The notes below the pieces were generated by a model. That model was given only the letters and a program-made list of their open reading frames with translations. It was not told where the DNA came from and did not search any database. A stretch of 64,000 nucleotides of DNA from Humidesulfovibrio mexicanus (GTDB lineage: Bacteria; Desulfobacterota; Desulfovibrionia; Desulfovibrionales; Desulfovibrionaceae). Below, piece by piece: positions 30,946 through 40,749 of the stretch. Positions within the stretch are counted from its first letter, which is position 1; each line of letters begins with the position of its first letter. The translations under genes were made by a program, and so were the position numbers. Where the stretch lies: positions 246,586 to 310,585 of the forward strand of contig NZ_FZOC01000001.1 of the NCBI RefSeq assembly GCF_900188225.1, read 5' to 3'.

Positions 30946-33900
30946 ATGTCCATCGCCGAAGCCGACAAGGTCCGGGAAATCCTCACCCGGTTCACACGGG
31001 AGACCATCCCCGACTACATCATGGAGAACTCCACCGCCATCGTCGAAGCTGGCGGCGTACAAAAGCTCGACATCCAGCAGCGCGAGCAGTTCCTCGACGT
31101 GGACGGCCAGGTGCAGGGCGACGACTTCCAGATATACACATCTGAACTTGGTTTGAACCTGGCCGACGGCACCATCAATTCCTACTGCAACTGCCCGGAA
31201 TCGTTCTCCGGGGTGTGCCGCCACGTTGGCGCCACAGCCCTCAAAATGCTCAAGAGCCTCTCCGGCGACAAGAAAAAGGCCGAACTGCCGCGCCCGCGCA
31301 CGGACTGGCGGCAGACCTTCCGCAGCTTCTTCTCCACCGAGCTTGAGCCTGAGCCGGGCAAGCACTACCTGGTGTTCCGTCTCTACCCGGAGCCGGGCCG
31401 CCTCCAGGTGGCCTTCGCCCGGGCGCGCCAGAACAAAAGCGGCATTTCCGCCGTGCAGCAGGACATCACCCTCGAACACATCATCAAAAACCCGGACTGG
31501 TGCGAACTCTCCCCCGGTCTGCCCAAGGTTGCGGGCATGATCGCCCACTACCTGGACTACCAGGGCCACCGCGTGGAGCTCCCCGCCGGGCTGCACTCCT
31601 GGTTCTTCCGGGCAATAAAGAACGAGTATTACGTCTACCTGCGCGACACGGAAACGCCCGTGCGCATCGAAACCAAGACCCTCCAGCTGAAGCTCTCGCC
31701 GCAGCTCTCCGAGGACGGCCTGGGCTTCGACATCATGCTGGCGCGCGAAGACCGCCCCCCCTTCTCCATCCGGAAGGAGGACGAGCTGTTCCTGTACGGG
31801 CGTATGCCCCTGTGGGTGTTCTGGAAGGGAAATTTCCATCCCGTGCAGACCGGGCTGGACCCGGAACTCATCCAGGAGATGGTCGAGCAGGCCCCCATCG
31901 TGCCCCACGCCGACATCTCCGAATACCTTGACCGGGTCTGGACGCGCATCCCCGTGAGCGACCTCTACGGCCAGGAGGACTTCCTGGAGCGCATGGGCCC
32001 CATCTTCCAGCCTGCCGAGTTCAACCCCAAGCTGTTCCTGGACGAGGAAGGCAGCCTCTTGGTGCTCAAGATCCAGTGCATCTACGAAACCGAGCACGGC
32101 GAGGTGACGCTCCCCGGCCCCAACCCGGATCTGCAGACCGGCAGCTACCGCTTCGCGGACAAGAGCTACCTCATCCGCCGCGCCCAGGACGAAGAAAAAG
32201 TCCTGTTCGCCGAGCTGCAGCACATGGGTTTCCAGCCTCGCAGCAACCATACCTGGTTCATGGAGCAGGAAGCGGCCATCAACTTCCTGCTCGACTTCTA
32301 CCCCATGCTGGTGGAGGGGTACCGCGTCTACGGCGAACAGAACCTGGCCCGCTACAAGGTGCGCCTGACCAAGCCCGTCATCAATGCCGAGGTAAAGAGC
32401 GACGAGGAAAACAAGTGGTTCACCCTTGATCTCACCGTACAGTACGACGACCAGAAGGTGCCCATCGAGGACATCTGGAAGGCCTGGGTGCAAAAGAAAC
32501 GCTACGTGCAGCTGAAGGACGGCTCCTACACCAGCCTTCCCGAATCCTGGCTGCGCAAGCTGGGGCACAAGCTCAAGGCACTGGGCTTCGATCCGGAAAA
32601 GCCGCCCCAGAAGCAGTTCCAGCAGTTCGAGGCCCCGGTGCTGGACAATCTGCTGGACGACATGCCCGGCGCCAAGACCGACTCCTATTTCGTGAAGCTG
32701 CGCGAAAAAATCAGCAACTTCCAGCAAATTCGCCAGATCCCCCCCCCGCGCGGCCTGAACGCCACCCTGCGCCCCTATCAGGTGCTGGGGCTTTCCTATC
32801 TGAACTTCCTGCGCGAGTATGGCTTCGGCGGCATCCTGGCCGATGAAATGGGCCTGGGCAAGACCGTACAGACCCTGTCCTTCGTGCTCTCGCTCATCGA
32901 ACGCGGCGCCTCGGGCCCCTGTCTCATCGTGGTGCCCACCTCGGTGCTGCCCAACTGGGAGCGCGAGGCCGCGAAGTTTGTGCCCAGCCTGCGGCGGCTG
33001 ACCATCTACGGCGCCAAGCGCGAGGATCTCTTCGCCCGCATCAAGGACTCGGACATCATCATCACCACCTACGCCCTGCTGCGCCGGGACCTGGAGGAGT
33101 TGTCCAAGTACAAGTACATGGCGGTCATCCTGGACGAGGCCCAAAACATAAAGAACCCGAACACCATCACGGCCCGCAGCGTGCGCAGGCTCGATGCGGA
33201 CATGCGCCTGTGCCTCTCGGGCACGCCCATCGAAAACAACCTTTTCGAGCTTTGGAGCCTGTTCGAGTTCCTCATGCCGGGTTTTTTGGGCTCGCAGCAC
33301 GCCTTCCAGCGCGGCATCGTGAAGCCCATCAAAGACGCCGACGAGGAGACCCTCAACTACTTGCGAAGCCGGGTGAAACCCTTCATCCTGCGGCGCACGA
33401 AGAACGAGGTGGCCAAGGATTTGCCGCCAAAAATCGAGACCACGCACTACTGCGAATTGGCGGACGAGCAGCGTGACCTTTACGGCGCGCTGGCAGCCAA
33501 GCTCAAGGAGCAGGTGCTCAAGGACGTGGACGAAAAGGGGCTTGCCAAGAGCCAGATGTCCATCCTCGACGCGCTGCTGAAGCTGCGGCAGATATGCTGC
33601 CATCCAAGGCTGTTGAAGCTCGACATCCCTGGCATCAACACCAATCTGCCCTCAGGCAAGTTCGACGCCTTCAAGGACCTCGTGACGGACATCGTGGAGG
33701 GCGGACACAAGGTGCTGGTGTTCTCGCAGTTCGTGCAGATGCTGCACATCATCCGCTCCTGGCTGCAGATACGCGAGGTGCCCTTCGCCTATCTCGACGG
33801 CTCCAGCAAGGACCGTTTCGACCAGGTGGACCGCTTCAACGACAATCCGGACATCCCCATCTTCCTCATCTCGCTGAAGGCGGGCGGAACAGGCTTGAAC

Positions 33901-34158
33901 CTCACCAGCGCCGACTACGTCATCCACTACGACCCCTGGTGGAACCCGGCCGTGGAGAACCAGGCCACGGACCGCACCCATCGCATCGGCCAGAAGCGGC
34001 AGGTCTTCGCCTACAAGATGATCTGCCAGAACACCGTGGAGGAAAAGATCCTCAAACTGCAGGAGATGAAGAAGGACGTGGCCGAGGCCATCATCCCCGG
34101 TCAATCCGCCTTCAAGACCCTCACCCGCGACGACCTGGAGATGCTGTTTGACGTGTAG
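30946..34158 (+). CDS. SNF2-family DNA translocase with SWIM zinc finger
   Basis: The 1070-residue product has a SWIM-type zinc finger near its N-terminus (CNCPESFSGVCRHVGA, about residues 83-98), a long middle region, and a SNF2 ATPase core in the C-terminal 470 residues. Core motifs are Walker A LADEMGLGKTVQT, motif II LDEAQNIKN, motif III SGTPIENNLFELWSL, motif V LKAGGTGLNLTSADYV and motif VI ATDRTHRIGQ. Bacterial SWIM-SNF2 proteins are related to RapA-type and chromatin remodelers and are presumed to translocate on DNA to displace bound proteins. The biological role is not defined. It stands alone behind its own upstream gap. Confidence 0.93.
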   Translation: MSIAEADKVREILTRFTRETIPDYIMENSTAIVEAGGVQKLDIQQREQFLDVDGQVQGDDFQIYTSELGLNLADGTINSYCNCPESFSGVCRHVGATALKMLKSLSGDKKKAELPRPRTDWRQTFRSFFSTELEPEPGKHYLVFRLYPEPGRLQVAFARARQNKSGISAVQQDITLEHIIKNPDWCELSPGLPKVAGMIAHYLDYQGHRVELPAGLHSWFFRAIKNEYYVYLRDTETPVRIETKTLQLKLSPQLSEDGLGFDIMLAREDRPPFSIRKEDELFLYGRMPLWVFWKGNFHPVQTGLDPELIQEMVEQAPIVPHADISEYLDRVWTRIPVSDLYGQEDFLERMGPIFQPAEFNPKLFLDEEGSLLVLKIQCIYETEHGEVTLPGPNPDLQTGSYRFADKSYLIRRAQDEEKVLFAELQHMGFQPRSNHTWFMEQEAAINFLLDFYPMLVEGYRVYGEQNLARYKVRLTKPVINAEVKSDEENKWFTLDLTVQYDDQKVPIEDIWKAWVQKKRYVQLKDGSYTSLPESWLRKLGHKLKALGFDPEKPPQKQFQQFEAPVLDNLLDDMPGAKTDSYFVKLREKISNFQQIRQIPPPRGLNATLRPYQVLGLSYLNFLREYGFGGILADEMGLGKTVQTLSFVLSLIERGASGPCLIVVPTSVLPNWEREAAKFVPSLRRLTIYGAKREDLFARIKDSDIIITTYALLRRDLEELSKYKYMAVILDEAQNIKNPNTITARSVRRLDADMRLCLSGTPIENNLFELWSLFEFLMPGFLGSQHAFQRGIVKPIKDADEETLNYLRSRVKPFILRRTKNEVAKDLPPKIETTHYCELADEQRDLYGALAAKLKEQVLKDVDEKGLAKSQMSILDALLKLRQICCHPRLLKLDIPGINTNLPSGKFDAFKDLVTDIVEGGHKVLVFSQFVQMLHIIRSWLQIREVPFAYLDGSSKDRFDQVDRFNDNPDIPIFLISLKAGGTGLNLTSADYVIHYDPWWNPAVENQATDRTHRIGQKRQVFAYKMICQNTVEEKILKLQEMKKDVAEAIIPGQSAFKTLTRDDLEMLFDV

Positions 34159-34170
34159 CGCGCAGGACGG

Positions 34171-35073
34171 GTGCCATCAGACATGAATGCATTGACCTTT
34201 CAGTGTGTGCGCCTTTTCGACAGGGCGCAGGCCGCAGTGGAGTCTGAAAAGACGCGGCGCAGGGTGGGCAAAGGGCTCATCTTCTTCTTTCTGGCTTCGC
34301 TCTCGCTCATTGAATTGAACACCCTGGGCCTGCTCCCGGAGGCGATCGGGGCCCATGTCTCCCTGAACCGCTTCCATTCCGTGACGCAGACCTTTACGCT
34401 TGTGCTCATGCTTGAGGTGGTCGACCTTGTGTTCGCGCTGCCGCGTTCCACCTCGCGCGCCGTGGCCAAGCAGTTCGAACTGCTGGCCCTCATCCTGCTG
34501 CGCAACGCCTTCAAGGAACTCACGTACCTGCCCGTGCCCATTGAGGTCATGGGCCATACCGATGTGCTCATCCGCATCGGCGTGAACGGAACCGGAGCGC
34601 TTGCCGTATTCGTGCTGCTTGGCGTCTACAAGTACGCCCAACGCTGCGCCCCGCGCCACTGGGCGCCAGACATCCTGGCGAAATTCATCGCTGCGAAGAA
34701 GCTGGTGGCACTGCTGCTCCTGGCCGCGCTCATTTTCATGGGATTGTTGAACATATTCTTCCTGCTGCGCCACGAGCCCCTGCTCGACATTTTCCACGAC
34801 TTCTACACGCTGCTCATCTTCACCGACCTTCTCATCGTGCTTATTGCGCAACGTTACATGCCGGAATTCCATGCCATATTCCGCAACTCCGGGTTTGCGC
34901 TCTCAACGCTGTTCATCCGCCTTGCCCTCACCGCCGATGCCTTCCTCTCTGTCATTCTCGGAGTCGGGGCAATGCTCTTCGCTCTGGGCCTCACCTTCGC
35001 ATCCAACCGGTTTTACGCCATCACCGCCAGTACCCAGGGGGCCTCATGTCTGGGCAGGGATTCTCAAAAATAG
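34171..35073 (+). CDS. polytopic membrane protein of unknown function
   Basis: The 300-residue product has about six or seven hydrophobic segments (about residues 35-55, 72-90, 100-118, 133-155, 172-198, 208-230 and 245-278). The N-terminus before them is charged and cytoplasmic. I do not recognise a catalytic motif or a named family. Two starts are possible: the GTG at 34171 after AGGACGG, which I chose, and the ATG at 34183. It begins 12 bases after the SNF2 stop, and its 3' end overlaps the next gene by 28 bases, so the three are probably co-transcribed. Confidence 0.7.
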   Translation: MPSDMNALTFQCVRLFDRAQAAVESEKTRRRVGKGLIFFFLASLSLIELNTLGLLPEAIGAHVSLNRFHSVTQTFTLVLMLEVVDLVFALPRSTSRAVAKQFELLALILLRNAFKELTYLPVPIEVMGHTDVLIRIGVNGTGALAVFVLLGVYKYAQRCAPRHWAPDILAKFIAAKKLVALLLLAALIFMGLLNIFFLLRHEPLLDIFHDFYTLLIFTDLLIVLIAQRYMPEFHAIFRNSGFALSTLFIRLALTADAFLSVILGVGAMLFALGLTFASNRFYAITASTQGASCLGRDSQK

Positions 35074-35471
35074 GGCAAAGCGACAAAAAGCGCCTCTACG
35101 GCCCACGGGCATTGCTGGTGTGCGGCTATGCCGCCTCCGAGCAGGACCGCCTCTTGGACATGCTGGAGCGCTTCCGACTTGAGGACATCTCCGTGGTGTT
35201 CGCCACCGGGGCTGAGGCCGATACGCTTGTGCGCCAAGTCCTCGAACGGCCTTCCGGGCACGGCCGGGGAGAGGACAGCCCCCTGCCCAGGGCGGTGGTG
35301 CTCTCCGGCATCACGGAAAAAGAGCTCTCCACAATCATGGCCGCCTGGAGGCACCTTGGCCTGCCCAGACAAAACTGGGCCACCCTCACCCCTTCCTCCG
35401 AAAGCTGGCCGCTGATGGATCTGTTGGCCGAACTCGACGCTGAACGCATTGCGCTCAACCGCCCACGCTGA
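35046..35471 (+). CDS. DUF3783-like small cytoplasmic protein
   Basis: The 141-residue product has ALLVCGYAASEQDRLLDMLE near the start and RAVVLSGITEKELSTIMAAW in the second half, which match my recollection of the DUF3783 pattern. It has no signal peptide, no membrane segment and no recognisable catalytic residues. It overlaps the upstream membrane protein gene by 28 bases in a different frame, which suggests translational coupling. The function of the family is not known. Confidence 0.65.
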   Translation: MSGQGFSKIGQSDKKRLYGPRALLVCGYAASEQDRLLDMLERFRLEDISVVFATGAEADTLVRQVLERPSGHGRGEDSPLPRAVVLSGITEKELSTIMAAWRHLGLPRQNWATLTPSSESWPLMDLLAELDAERIALNRPR

Positions 35472-35541
35472 CCCCACCAGAATACGCCGACACATCAATC
35501 AAGACAGCACCACCATCGACGACAACAAATACTTAAGTTTT

Positions 35542-35580
35542 TTGTTGCAGAAACGTTACACCATACGTATTCTGCAACAA
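35542..35580. promoter_or_regulatory. long imperfect palindrome upstream of the Cache chemoreceptor
   Basis: TTGTTGCAGAA (35542-35552) and TTCTGCAACAA (35570-35580) are perfect inverted repeats of 11 bases. They are extended inward by ACGT on each side with a single bulged T. It lies 75 bases before the chemoreceptor ATG and 71 bases after the DUF3783 stop. The T-rich tract lies before, not after, the stem, so it is a poor terminator and may be an operator or an RNA structure. Confidence 0.5.
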
Positions 35581-35654
35581 GCGTAGCATATTCGGCGCAG
35601 GGTCACCCCAAGCGCAGCAGTACGCAAGCCCAGTTCCCAACCCCTGGAGGCGTC

Positions 35655-37691
35655 ATGAAACTTGGACTTCGATCAAAACTGCTGTCCCCCACCATCATCG
35701 CGGTCATCGTCAGCATGGCCTTGGCCGGCTTCTTCTCCGCCAAGACTGCTTCGGACCAGCTCTGGAACGAACTTGAGAACTCCTCCAGGCTCCTGGCCGC
35801 CAATCTCACCAGCGCGGCGGGGTCGTTCGCGGGGAACGTGCGTGGGGCCGTGCTCCTGCAGGCCAACAGCGACCGCGTGCGAAAGGCGCTGACGGATCCC
35901 ACGCCTGAACACATCGAGGATGCGCGCAAAGTGCTTTTGGACCTTCGCGACTACGATGAATCCGTGCAGGGGGTGAACGTCCTCGACGCCAAAGGTGAAG
36001 TGGTCTTCGGAGACGACCCCAAAGCCAAGGGCAATTTCGCAGACCGGGGCTACTTCAAGAAGGCCATCAAGGGCGAGGCCAACATCTCCGAGCCCGTCAT
36101 CAGCCGCGTGACCAACAAACCGGTGTTCATGGCGGCCGCGCCCATCAAGCAGGGCGAAAAGATCCTGGGCATCATTTACGCCCGCGTAGACCTGGCCAAG
36201 TTCTCGGAGAACATGGTGGACCCGGTGAAGGTGGGCCAAAGCGGCTACGCCTACATGGTCAGCGACACGGGCCTGGTCTTCAGCCACCCGGACAAGGAGA
36301 CCATCCTCAAGGTCAACATCTCCGAAACCGACTGGGGCAAGCAGGTTATGGGCAAGGATTCCGGGACGGTGAGCTACAATTGGGAAGGGGTGACCCGCAC
36401 ATCCGTCTTTTCGCGCGACAAGACGACCGGATGGCGGGCCATCATTTCCATCAGCTCGCACGACATTGAAAAGGCCACAGGCAGCGTACGCAATTCCAGC
36501 CTGCTCTTCGGCGTGCTGGGCATTGCGCTGGTATGCGCGGCCATCGTGTTCATCCTGAACAAGGTGCTCAAGGACCTGGACAAGAGCGTCGGCTTTGCCG
36601 AGGCCGTGGCCGCAGGCGACCTGGGCCAGACCCTGGACATGCACCGCGACGACGAGCTTGGCCGACTGTCCGATTCGTTGCGCAAGATGGTCGAAAGCCT
36701 CAAGGGCATGATCAGCCAGGCGCAGGACAAGACCATGGAGGCTGAACGACAGACAGAGCTTGCCAGAGTCGCCACGGAGGAGGCCCAGCAAGCCAAGGCC
36801 GAAGCGGAACGCGCCAAGCGCGAGGGGATGCTGCACGCCGCGCAGCAGCTTGAAGGCATTGTCGAGGTGGTCACCTCGGCCTCCACCGAACTGTCCTCGC
36901 AAATCGAGGAATCGAGCCGAGGCGCGGAGAACCAGGCCGCCAGGGTGAGCGAGACGGCCACCGCGATGGAGGAAATGACCGCCACTGTGCTTGAGGTGGC
37001 GAAAAACGCCGGAGAAGCGGCTGAAACAGCCGGCAGCGCCCGCACCAAGGCGCAAAGCGGGGCGCACATCGTCAGCCGGGTGGTCACAAGCATGAGCGAT
37101 GTCCAGACCCAGTCCAACCAGCTCAAGGACGACATGGCCAAGCTGGGCAAGCAGGCCGAAGACATCGGCCGCATTATGACCGTCATTACCGACATCGCCG
37201 ACCAGACCAACCTGCTTGCGTTGAACGCCGCCATCGAGGCGGCGCGCGCGGGCGACGCCGGACGCGGCTTCGCTGTGGTCGCCGACGAGGTGCGCAAGCT
37301 CGCGGAAAAGACCATGCAGGCCACCAAGGAAGTGGGCGAGGCAATCGCGGTCATCCAGCACAGCACGCGCGTCAACGTGGAGAACGTGGACAAGAGCGTG
37401 CGCCTCATCGAAACGACCACCGGCCTTGCCGAGGAGTCGGGAGCGGCACTGGCGGAAATCGTAAGCCTCGTGGACGCGGCCTCGGACCAGGTGCGTTCCA
37501 TCGCCACGGCAAGCGAGGAACAGTCTTCCGCCAGCGAGGAAATCAACCGCTCCATCGAGGAGGTGAACATCATCTCCTCCGAGACCTCACAGGCCATGGG
37601 AGAGGCGGCCAAGGCCGTCAGCGAACTGGCCGAACAGTCCCAGATGCTCCAAAAGCTCATCGCCAAGCTGGAGCAGGACGGACGCGGCTAG
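35655..37691 (+). CDS. methyl-accepting chemotaxis protein with periplasmic Cache domain
   Basis: The 678-residue receptor has an N-terminal membrane segment (about residues 10-28), a periplasmic double-Cache (dCache_1-like) sensor (about 35-275; [36 protein letters not shown]), a second membrane segment (about 280-300) and a HAMP region (about 302-355). The cytoplasmic signalling hairpin has tip [19 protein letters not shown]. Cache sensors bind small metabolites such as amino acids or carboxylates; the ligand here is unknown. There is no C-terminal CheR-binding pentapeptide. The ATG follows TGGAGGCGTC. The adjacent BMP-type binding protein is convergent. Confidence 0.95.
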   Translation: MKLGLRSKLLSPTIIAVIVSMALAGFFSAKTASDQLWNELENSSRLLAANLTSAAGSFAGNVRGAVLLQANSDRVRKALTDPTPEHIEDARKVLLDLRDYDESVQGVNVLDAKGEVVFGDDPKAKGNFADRGYFKKAIKGEANISEPVISRVTNKPVFMAAAPIKQGEKILGIIYARVDLAKFSENMVDPVKVGQSGYAYMVSDTGLVFSHPDKETILKVNISETDWGKQVMGKDSGTVSYNWEGVTRTSVFSRDKTTGWRAIISISSHDIEKATGSVRNSSLLFGVLGIALVCAAIVFILNKVLKDLDKSVGFAEAVAAGDLGQTLDMHRDDELGRLSDSLRKMVESLKGMISQAQDKTMEAERQTELARVATEEAQQAKAEAERAKREGMLHAAQQLEGIVEVVTSASTELSSQIEESSRGAENQAARVSETATAMEEMTATVLEVAKNAGEAAETAGSARTKAQSGAHIVSRVVTSMSDVQTQSNQLKDDMAKLGKQAEDIGRIMTVITDIADQTNLLALNAAIEAARAGDAGRGFAVVADEVRKLAEKTMQATKEVGEAIAVIQHSTRVNVENVDKSVRLIETTTGLAEESGAALAEIVSLVDAASDQVRSIATASEEQSSASEEINRSIEEVNIISSETSQAMGEAAKAVSELAEQSQMLQKLIAKLEQDGRG

Positions 37692-37702
37692 AACCGACAC
37701 AA

Positions 37703-37739
37703 TGTCGGGCCGGGGCGCATCGCACGCCCCGGCCCGACA
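37703..37739. terminator. strong hairpin between convergent genes
   Basis: A perfect 15-base stem (37703-37717 with 37725-37739, TGTCGGGCCGGGGCG and its complement) encloses a 7-base loop. It lies between the chemoreceptor stop and the end of the convergent BMP gene. There is no clear T run on either side, so it could be a weak intrinsic or Rho-assisted terminator serving both directions. Confidence 0.6.
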
Positions 37740-37769
37740 ATTCGTGGTCCGCACCTCTCCGTGACGGGG

Positions 37770-38882
37770 CTAATCAGGCAAAGCCCCCCGCACCCCGCGC
37801 ACAAACCAACGCATGGTCAGCAGTTCCTGGTCGGACGCCCTGCCCCCGGCGGCTATGCGCACCCTCCCGGCCTGGTCGGATACGGGGCCTGCGAAACTCA
37901 TGTCCTTGCCCCGCGCCATGCGGTCCTTCTCGGCGCACACCTTCGCGGCGATTTTTTCTGGCACTGCCTTGCCAAAAGGAGCCAGCCCCACGGCTCCAGA
38001 CTCGAAGCCGACGAACAGGTCGCCGCTTTTCCACGTTCCGGCGCGCACACGGCGCACAATATCCACATACAGCGGCCCCCACTCGAAGGTGGTGGAGGTG
38101 AGCGCGCAGTCGGCGCCATGGCTTGCGGCATCCGTGCCGTAGCCGATGGCTGGCGTGCCGAGGGAACAGGCGGTCCGGGCGGAGTCTGGCGTATCCGCCA
38201 TCTGGCGCACCAGCTCCACGCCGGAGGCGACCAGTTCGCGGGCCAGACGCGCCTCGCCGTCGGCATTGCGCCAGGACTTGAGCCAGACCACGGTGTTCAA
38301 CCTGTCCGCATCGTGCTTGACGCCTGCTTCGCGCAGGCCGCGGGACAATCCCAAGGTGAAGGCGTTGATGCCGCGCACGACCTCGGGGATGGGCTGCGTG
38401 GCCACTGTGCCCACGTTGCGGTACCCCATAAGCCCGGCCAGATACCCAGCAAGGTATTCGCCCTGTTCGATGCGCGCCATGTAGACCCCAAGGTTGGGGC
38501 GCGTCTTGACTCCGCTGCAGTGCATGAACACAACGCCGGGAAACTCGGCTGCGACGGCATTGATGGCATCCATGTGCTGGAACGTCGTGCCGAAGATCAG
38601 CTGGTTGCCCTGTCGCGCGAACCGCCTGAACACCGCCTTCGCCTGTGCGGTGTCCACAACGTTTTCGGCAAGGGAGACCTCCACCTCCTGTCCCATTTCG
38701 CGCCTGAGCTGCTCAATGGCCTTGGCGTGGGCGGCGGTCCAGCCCTGGTCGTCAACCTCGCCCAAAAGCGCAAAGGCGACCTTGGTGGGCGCTCCGGGGT
38801 TAGCCCCTTGCCCCTGGGCCAGCGCAGGAGCGCACAGCACGACACACACAGCCAACCGGGCAAGCAAAAGGACCACACGCAT
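37770..38882 (-). CDS. BMP-family nucleoside-binding periplasmic protein
   Basis: The 370-residue product has a signal peptide (about 1-22, ending PALAQ) and the type I periplasmic-binding fold of the BMP/PnrA/Med family: KVAFALLGEVDDQGWTAAHA, QLIFGTTFQHMDAINAVA, YMARIEQGEYLAGYLAGLMG, and GYGTDAASHGADCALTST near the C-terminus. Members usually bind purine nucleosides for an ABC importer. No cognate permease is visible, but a purine nucleoside phosphorylase gene lies just beyond the next gene on the same strand. No lipobox is seen (unlike many PnrA proteins), so it is probably soluble. The ATG follows AGGAGG on the coding strand. Confidence 0.88.
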   Translation of the reverse strand: MRVVLLLARLAVCVVLCAPALAQGQGANPGAPTKVAFALLGEVDDQGWTAAHAKAIEQLRREMGQEVEVSLAENVVDTAQAKAVFRRFARQGNQLIFGTTFQHMDAINAVAAEFPGVVFMHCSGVKTRPNLGVYMARIEQGEYLAGYLAGLMGYRNVGTVATQPIPEVVRGINAFTLGLSRGLREAGVKHDADRLNTVVWLKSWRNADGEARLARELVASGVELVRQMADTPDSARTACSLGTPAIGYGTDAASHGADCALTSTTFEWGPLYVDIVRRVRAGTWKSGDLFVGFESGAVGLAPFGKAVPEKIAAKVCAEKDRMARGKDMSFAGPVSDQAGRVRIAAGGRASDQELLTMRWFVRGVRGALPD

Positions 38883-38988
38883 GGGGGAGCCTCCTGTTCA
38901 GGGGGAATGCAGGATGTTTCACTGGGGCCTCAAGACCAAAGTGAGGAATGCCTACGAGAAAGCCGCGCGGGGGCGGCTGCCGCCGCCG

Positions 38989-39723
38989 CTAGCGCACAAG
39001 GTCGCGGTCTACGTAATTTTGCGGCTGGCCATCAGGGTTGGCGATGGTGTGCGGAACACCGGTAAGCTTGGTGGAGACGGTAGGCTTCACGCCGCCGCCG
39101 GGGGTGTGCCGGAGCTGGGGCAACAGGGCGCGGGTGTTGCTGTTTACCGGAATCGTCCAGGTGTGCGCCCCCAGGAGCAACCCGCTGTCAAGCGTGGCGA
39201 CCTGTGCGGAGACATAAATGATCTGCGGCGTGACGAGATAGGTTCCGGTCATGAGGCAGGGCCGCGGCTCGTTTGGACCATAGGAACGCTTTGCGGGGGC
39301 GGGTTCGCCCTCAGCGGGCTTGGGGGCGCGCGGCGGCTGGCCCCTGGTCATCATGAAGGTGCGCTGGGTAAGCCGCGCCGCCACTTGCTCGGCCACCAGG
39401 GCGCCAAAGGGCGACGGGTCGCCCAGGTCCACCCGGTTGGTGAAGGGCTCGAAGTAGATGGGGGAACGCTTGTTCAAATCGGGCAGGAACTGCCCCACCA
39501 TCATGTCGGCCGCATCGAAGTTGATGTCGGCCAGAGGGGTCTTGTCCTCGACAAAGAGCTCGGTCGTGGTTGGCCGGGTGCCCAGAATGTCGTTCTTTGC
39601 ATCCACAGCAGTGCGCTTGAGGGAGGAATAGTACGAGGTGCCGGGGTTGCCGCAGCCGACAACCGCCAGCCCCGCCAGCAGGATCACTATGCAGGGCAAT
39701 ATGCTCAAACGCGCTGTATTCAT
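38989..39723 (-). CDS. FlgO-like outer membrane lipoprotein
   Basis: The 244-residue product has a lipoprotein signal with lipobox VVGC (about Cys24). The central region DMMVGQFLPDLNKRSPIYFE through GALVAEQVAARLTQRTFMMT matches the FlgO domain pattern (a hydrophobic strand, then an SPLGR-like loop and an EQLASRL-type helix). FlgO is an outer membrane protein needed for stable flagellar assembly in Vibrio. The C-terminal part (YLVTPQIIYVSAQVATLDSG) is beta-rich. motAB lie about 1 kb away on the other strand, but no other flagellar structural genes are near. Start chosen at 39723, where the signal peptide begins. Confidence 0.72.
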   Translation of the reverse strand: MNTARLSILPCIVILLAGLAVVGCGNPGTSYYSSLKRTAVDAKNDILGTRPTTTELFVEDKTPLADINFDAADMMVGQFLPDLNKRSPIYFEPFTNRVDLGDPSPFGALVAEQVAARLTQRTFMMTRGQPPRAPKPAEGEPAPAKRSYGPNEPRPCLMTGTYLVTPQIIYVSAQVATLDSGLLLGAHTWTIPVNSNTRALLPQLRHTPGGGVKPTVSTKLTGVPHTIANPDGQPQNYVDRDLVR

Positions 39724-39810
39724 GGTGTCCCCACCGTTGCGGCCAGAGAGGGGGATCACCCCTGCCCGTCACCGGTCTTGACTGCGTATCGTACGGCTTT
39801 GAAGAAAACT

Positions 39811-40662
39811 TTACGCCTTGCCGTATTCCGTGTCCAGTTCCGGGCTGGCTGCAAGGGCTTCCAGCAGCCGGACAAGCTGCTCCGATGCGCGCGCGGCCGT
39901 GGCCAGCACGGCCTCGTGGCTGATTTCCTCCATGCAGTCCGGCGAATTCTTGTTGGTCAGGCAGCTGACGCCAAGCAGTCTGACCCCCATGTGCCGCGCG
40001 GCGATGGCCTCCATTACCGTGCTCATCCCTATGGCATCGGCGCCAAGCCGCCGATAAGCCCTTGTCTCGGCGGGCGTCTCCAGACTGGGACCGGGAACCT
40101 GGACGTAGACGCCGCGTTCGACCAGCAAGCCGAGACGCGCGGCCTTGCGCCGGGCGAGGGCGAGCAGGCCTGGACACCAGGCGCGGCCCATGTCCGGAAA
40201 GCGCGGTCCAAAGGCGCCATTATTCGGCCCGGTGAGGGGATTTTGGCCGGTCATGTTGATGTGGTCGGTGATCAGCATGAGACCGCCAGCAGAAAACAGC
40301 GGGTTCAAGGCTCCGGCGGCGTTGGTCAGCACCAGGGTGCGCACGCCAAGCTGGGCCAGGGCGCGCACGGGCAGGCACACCTCGGCTGGGGTCTTGCCCT
40401 CGTACAGGTGCACGCGGCCGCACAGCGCCAGCACGGGCCGCCCGGCCAGCAGGCCCGAGCGCAGAAAACCGTCATGCCCTGCAACGCCGGAAAGGGGCAT
40501 TCCGGGAATGTCGGCGTAGGGAATGTCCAGGCGGTGCGCAATGGCCTCGGCCACCGGGCCAAGGCCTGATCCAAGGATCAGACCCAATGTTCCGGCTTGA
40601 ATATTCCCTAGCTTCTCGCGTATGAGTCGGCTAATGCTTGTGACGGCATCCTGGTGATTCAC
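39811..40662 (-). CDS. purine-nucleoside phosphorylase (trimeric, NP-II type)
   Basis: This cytoplasmic enzyme splits purine nucleosides with phosphate into base and ribose 1-phosphate. Family motifs are GLILGSGLGPVAEAI near the N-terminus, a phosphate-binding GHDGFLRSG, GRVHLYEG, LTNAAGALNP and, near the active site, GMSTVMEAIAARH with TNKN afterwards. I chose the GTG at 40662 (284 residues, the usual family length). The open frame runs on to 40749, directly abutting the motA start, but the extra residues look non-homologous. An adjacent BMP-type nucleoside-binding protein supports nucleoside salvage. Confidence 0.9.
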   Translation of the reverse strand: MNHQDAVTSISRLIREKLGNIQAGTLGLILGSGLGPVAEAIAHRLDIPYADIPGMPLSGVAGHDGFLRSGLLAGRPVLALCGRVHLYEGKTPAEVCLPVRALAQLGVRTLVLTNAAGALNPLFSAGGLMLITDHINMTGQNPLTGPNNGAFGPRFPDMGRAWCPGLLALARRKAARLGLLVERGVYVQVPGPSLETPAETRAYRRLGADAIGMSTVMEAIAARHMGVRLLGVSCLTNKNSPDCMEEISHEAVLATAARASEQLVRLLEALAASPELDTEYGKA

Positions 40663-40749
40663 GTCTGCGCCCCCCTCGGCCGCGTGATGCAGCCACATGC
40701 CCAATAGCCCAACTGGACATCCTCTTACAAGCCGGGGAAGGCGCGCCAT

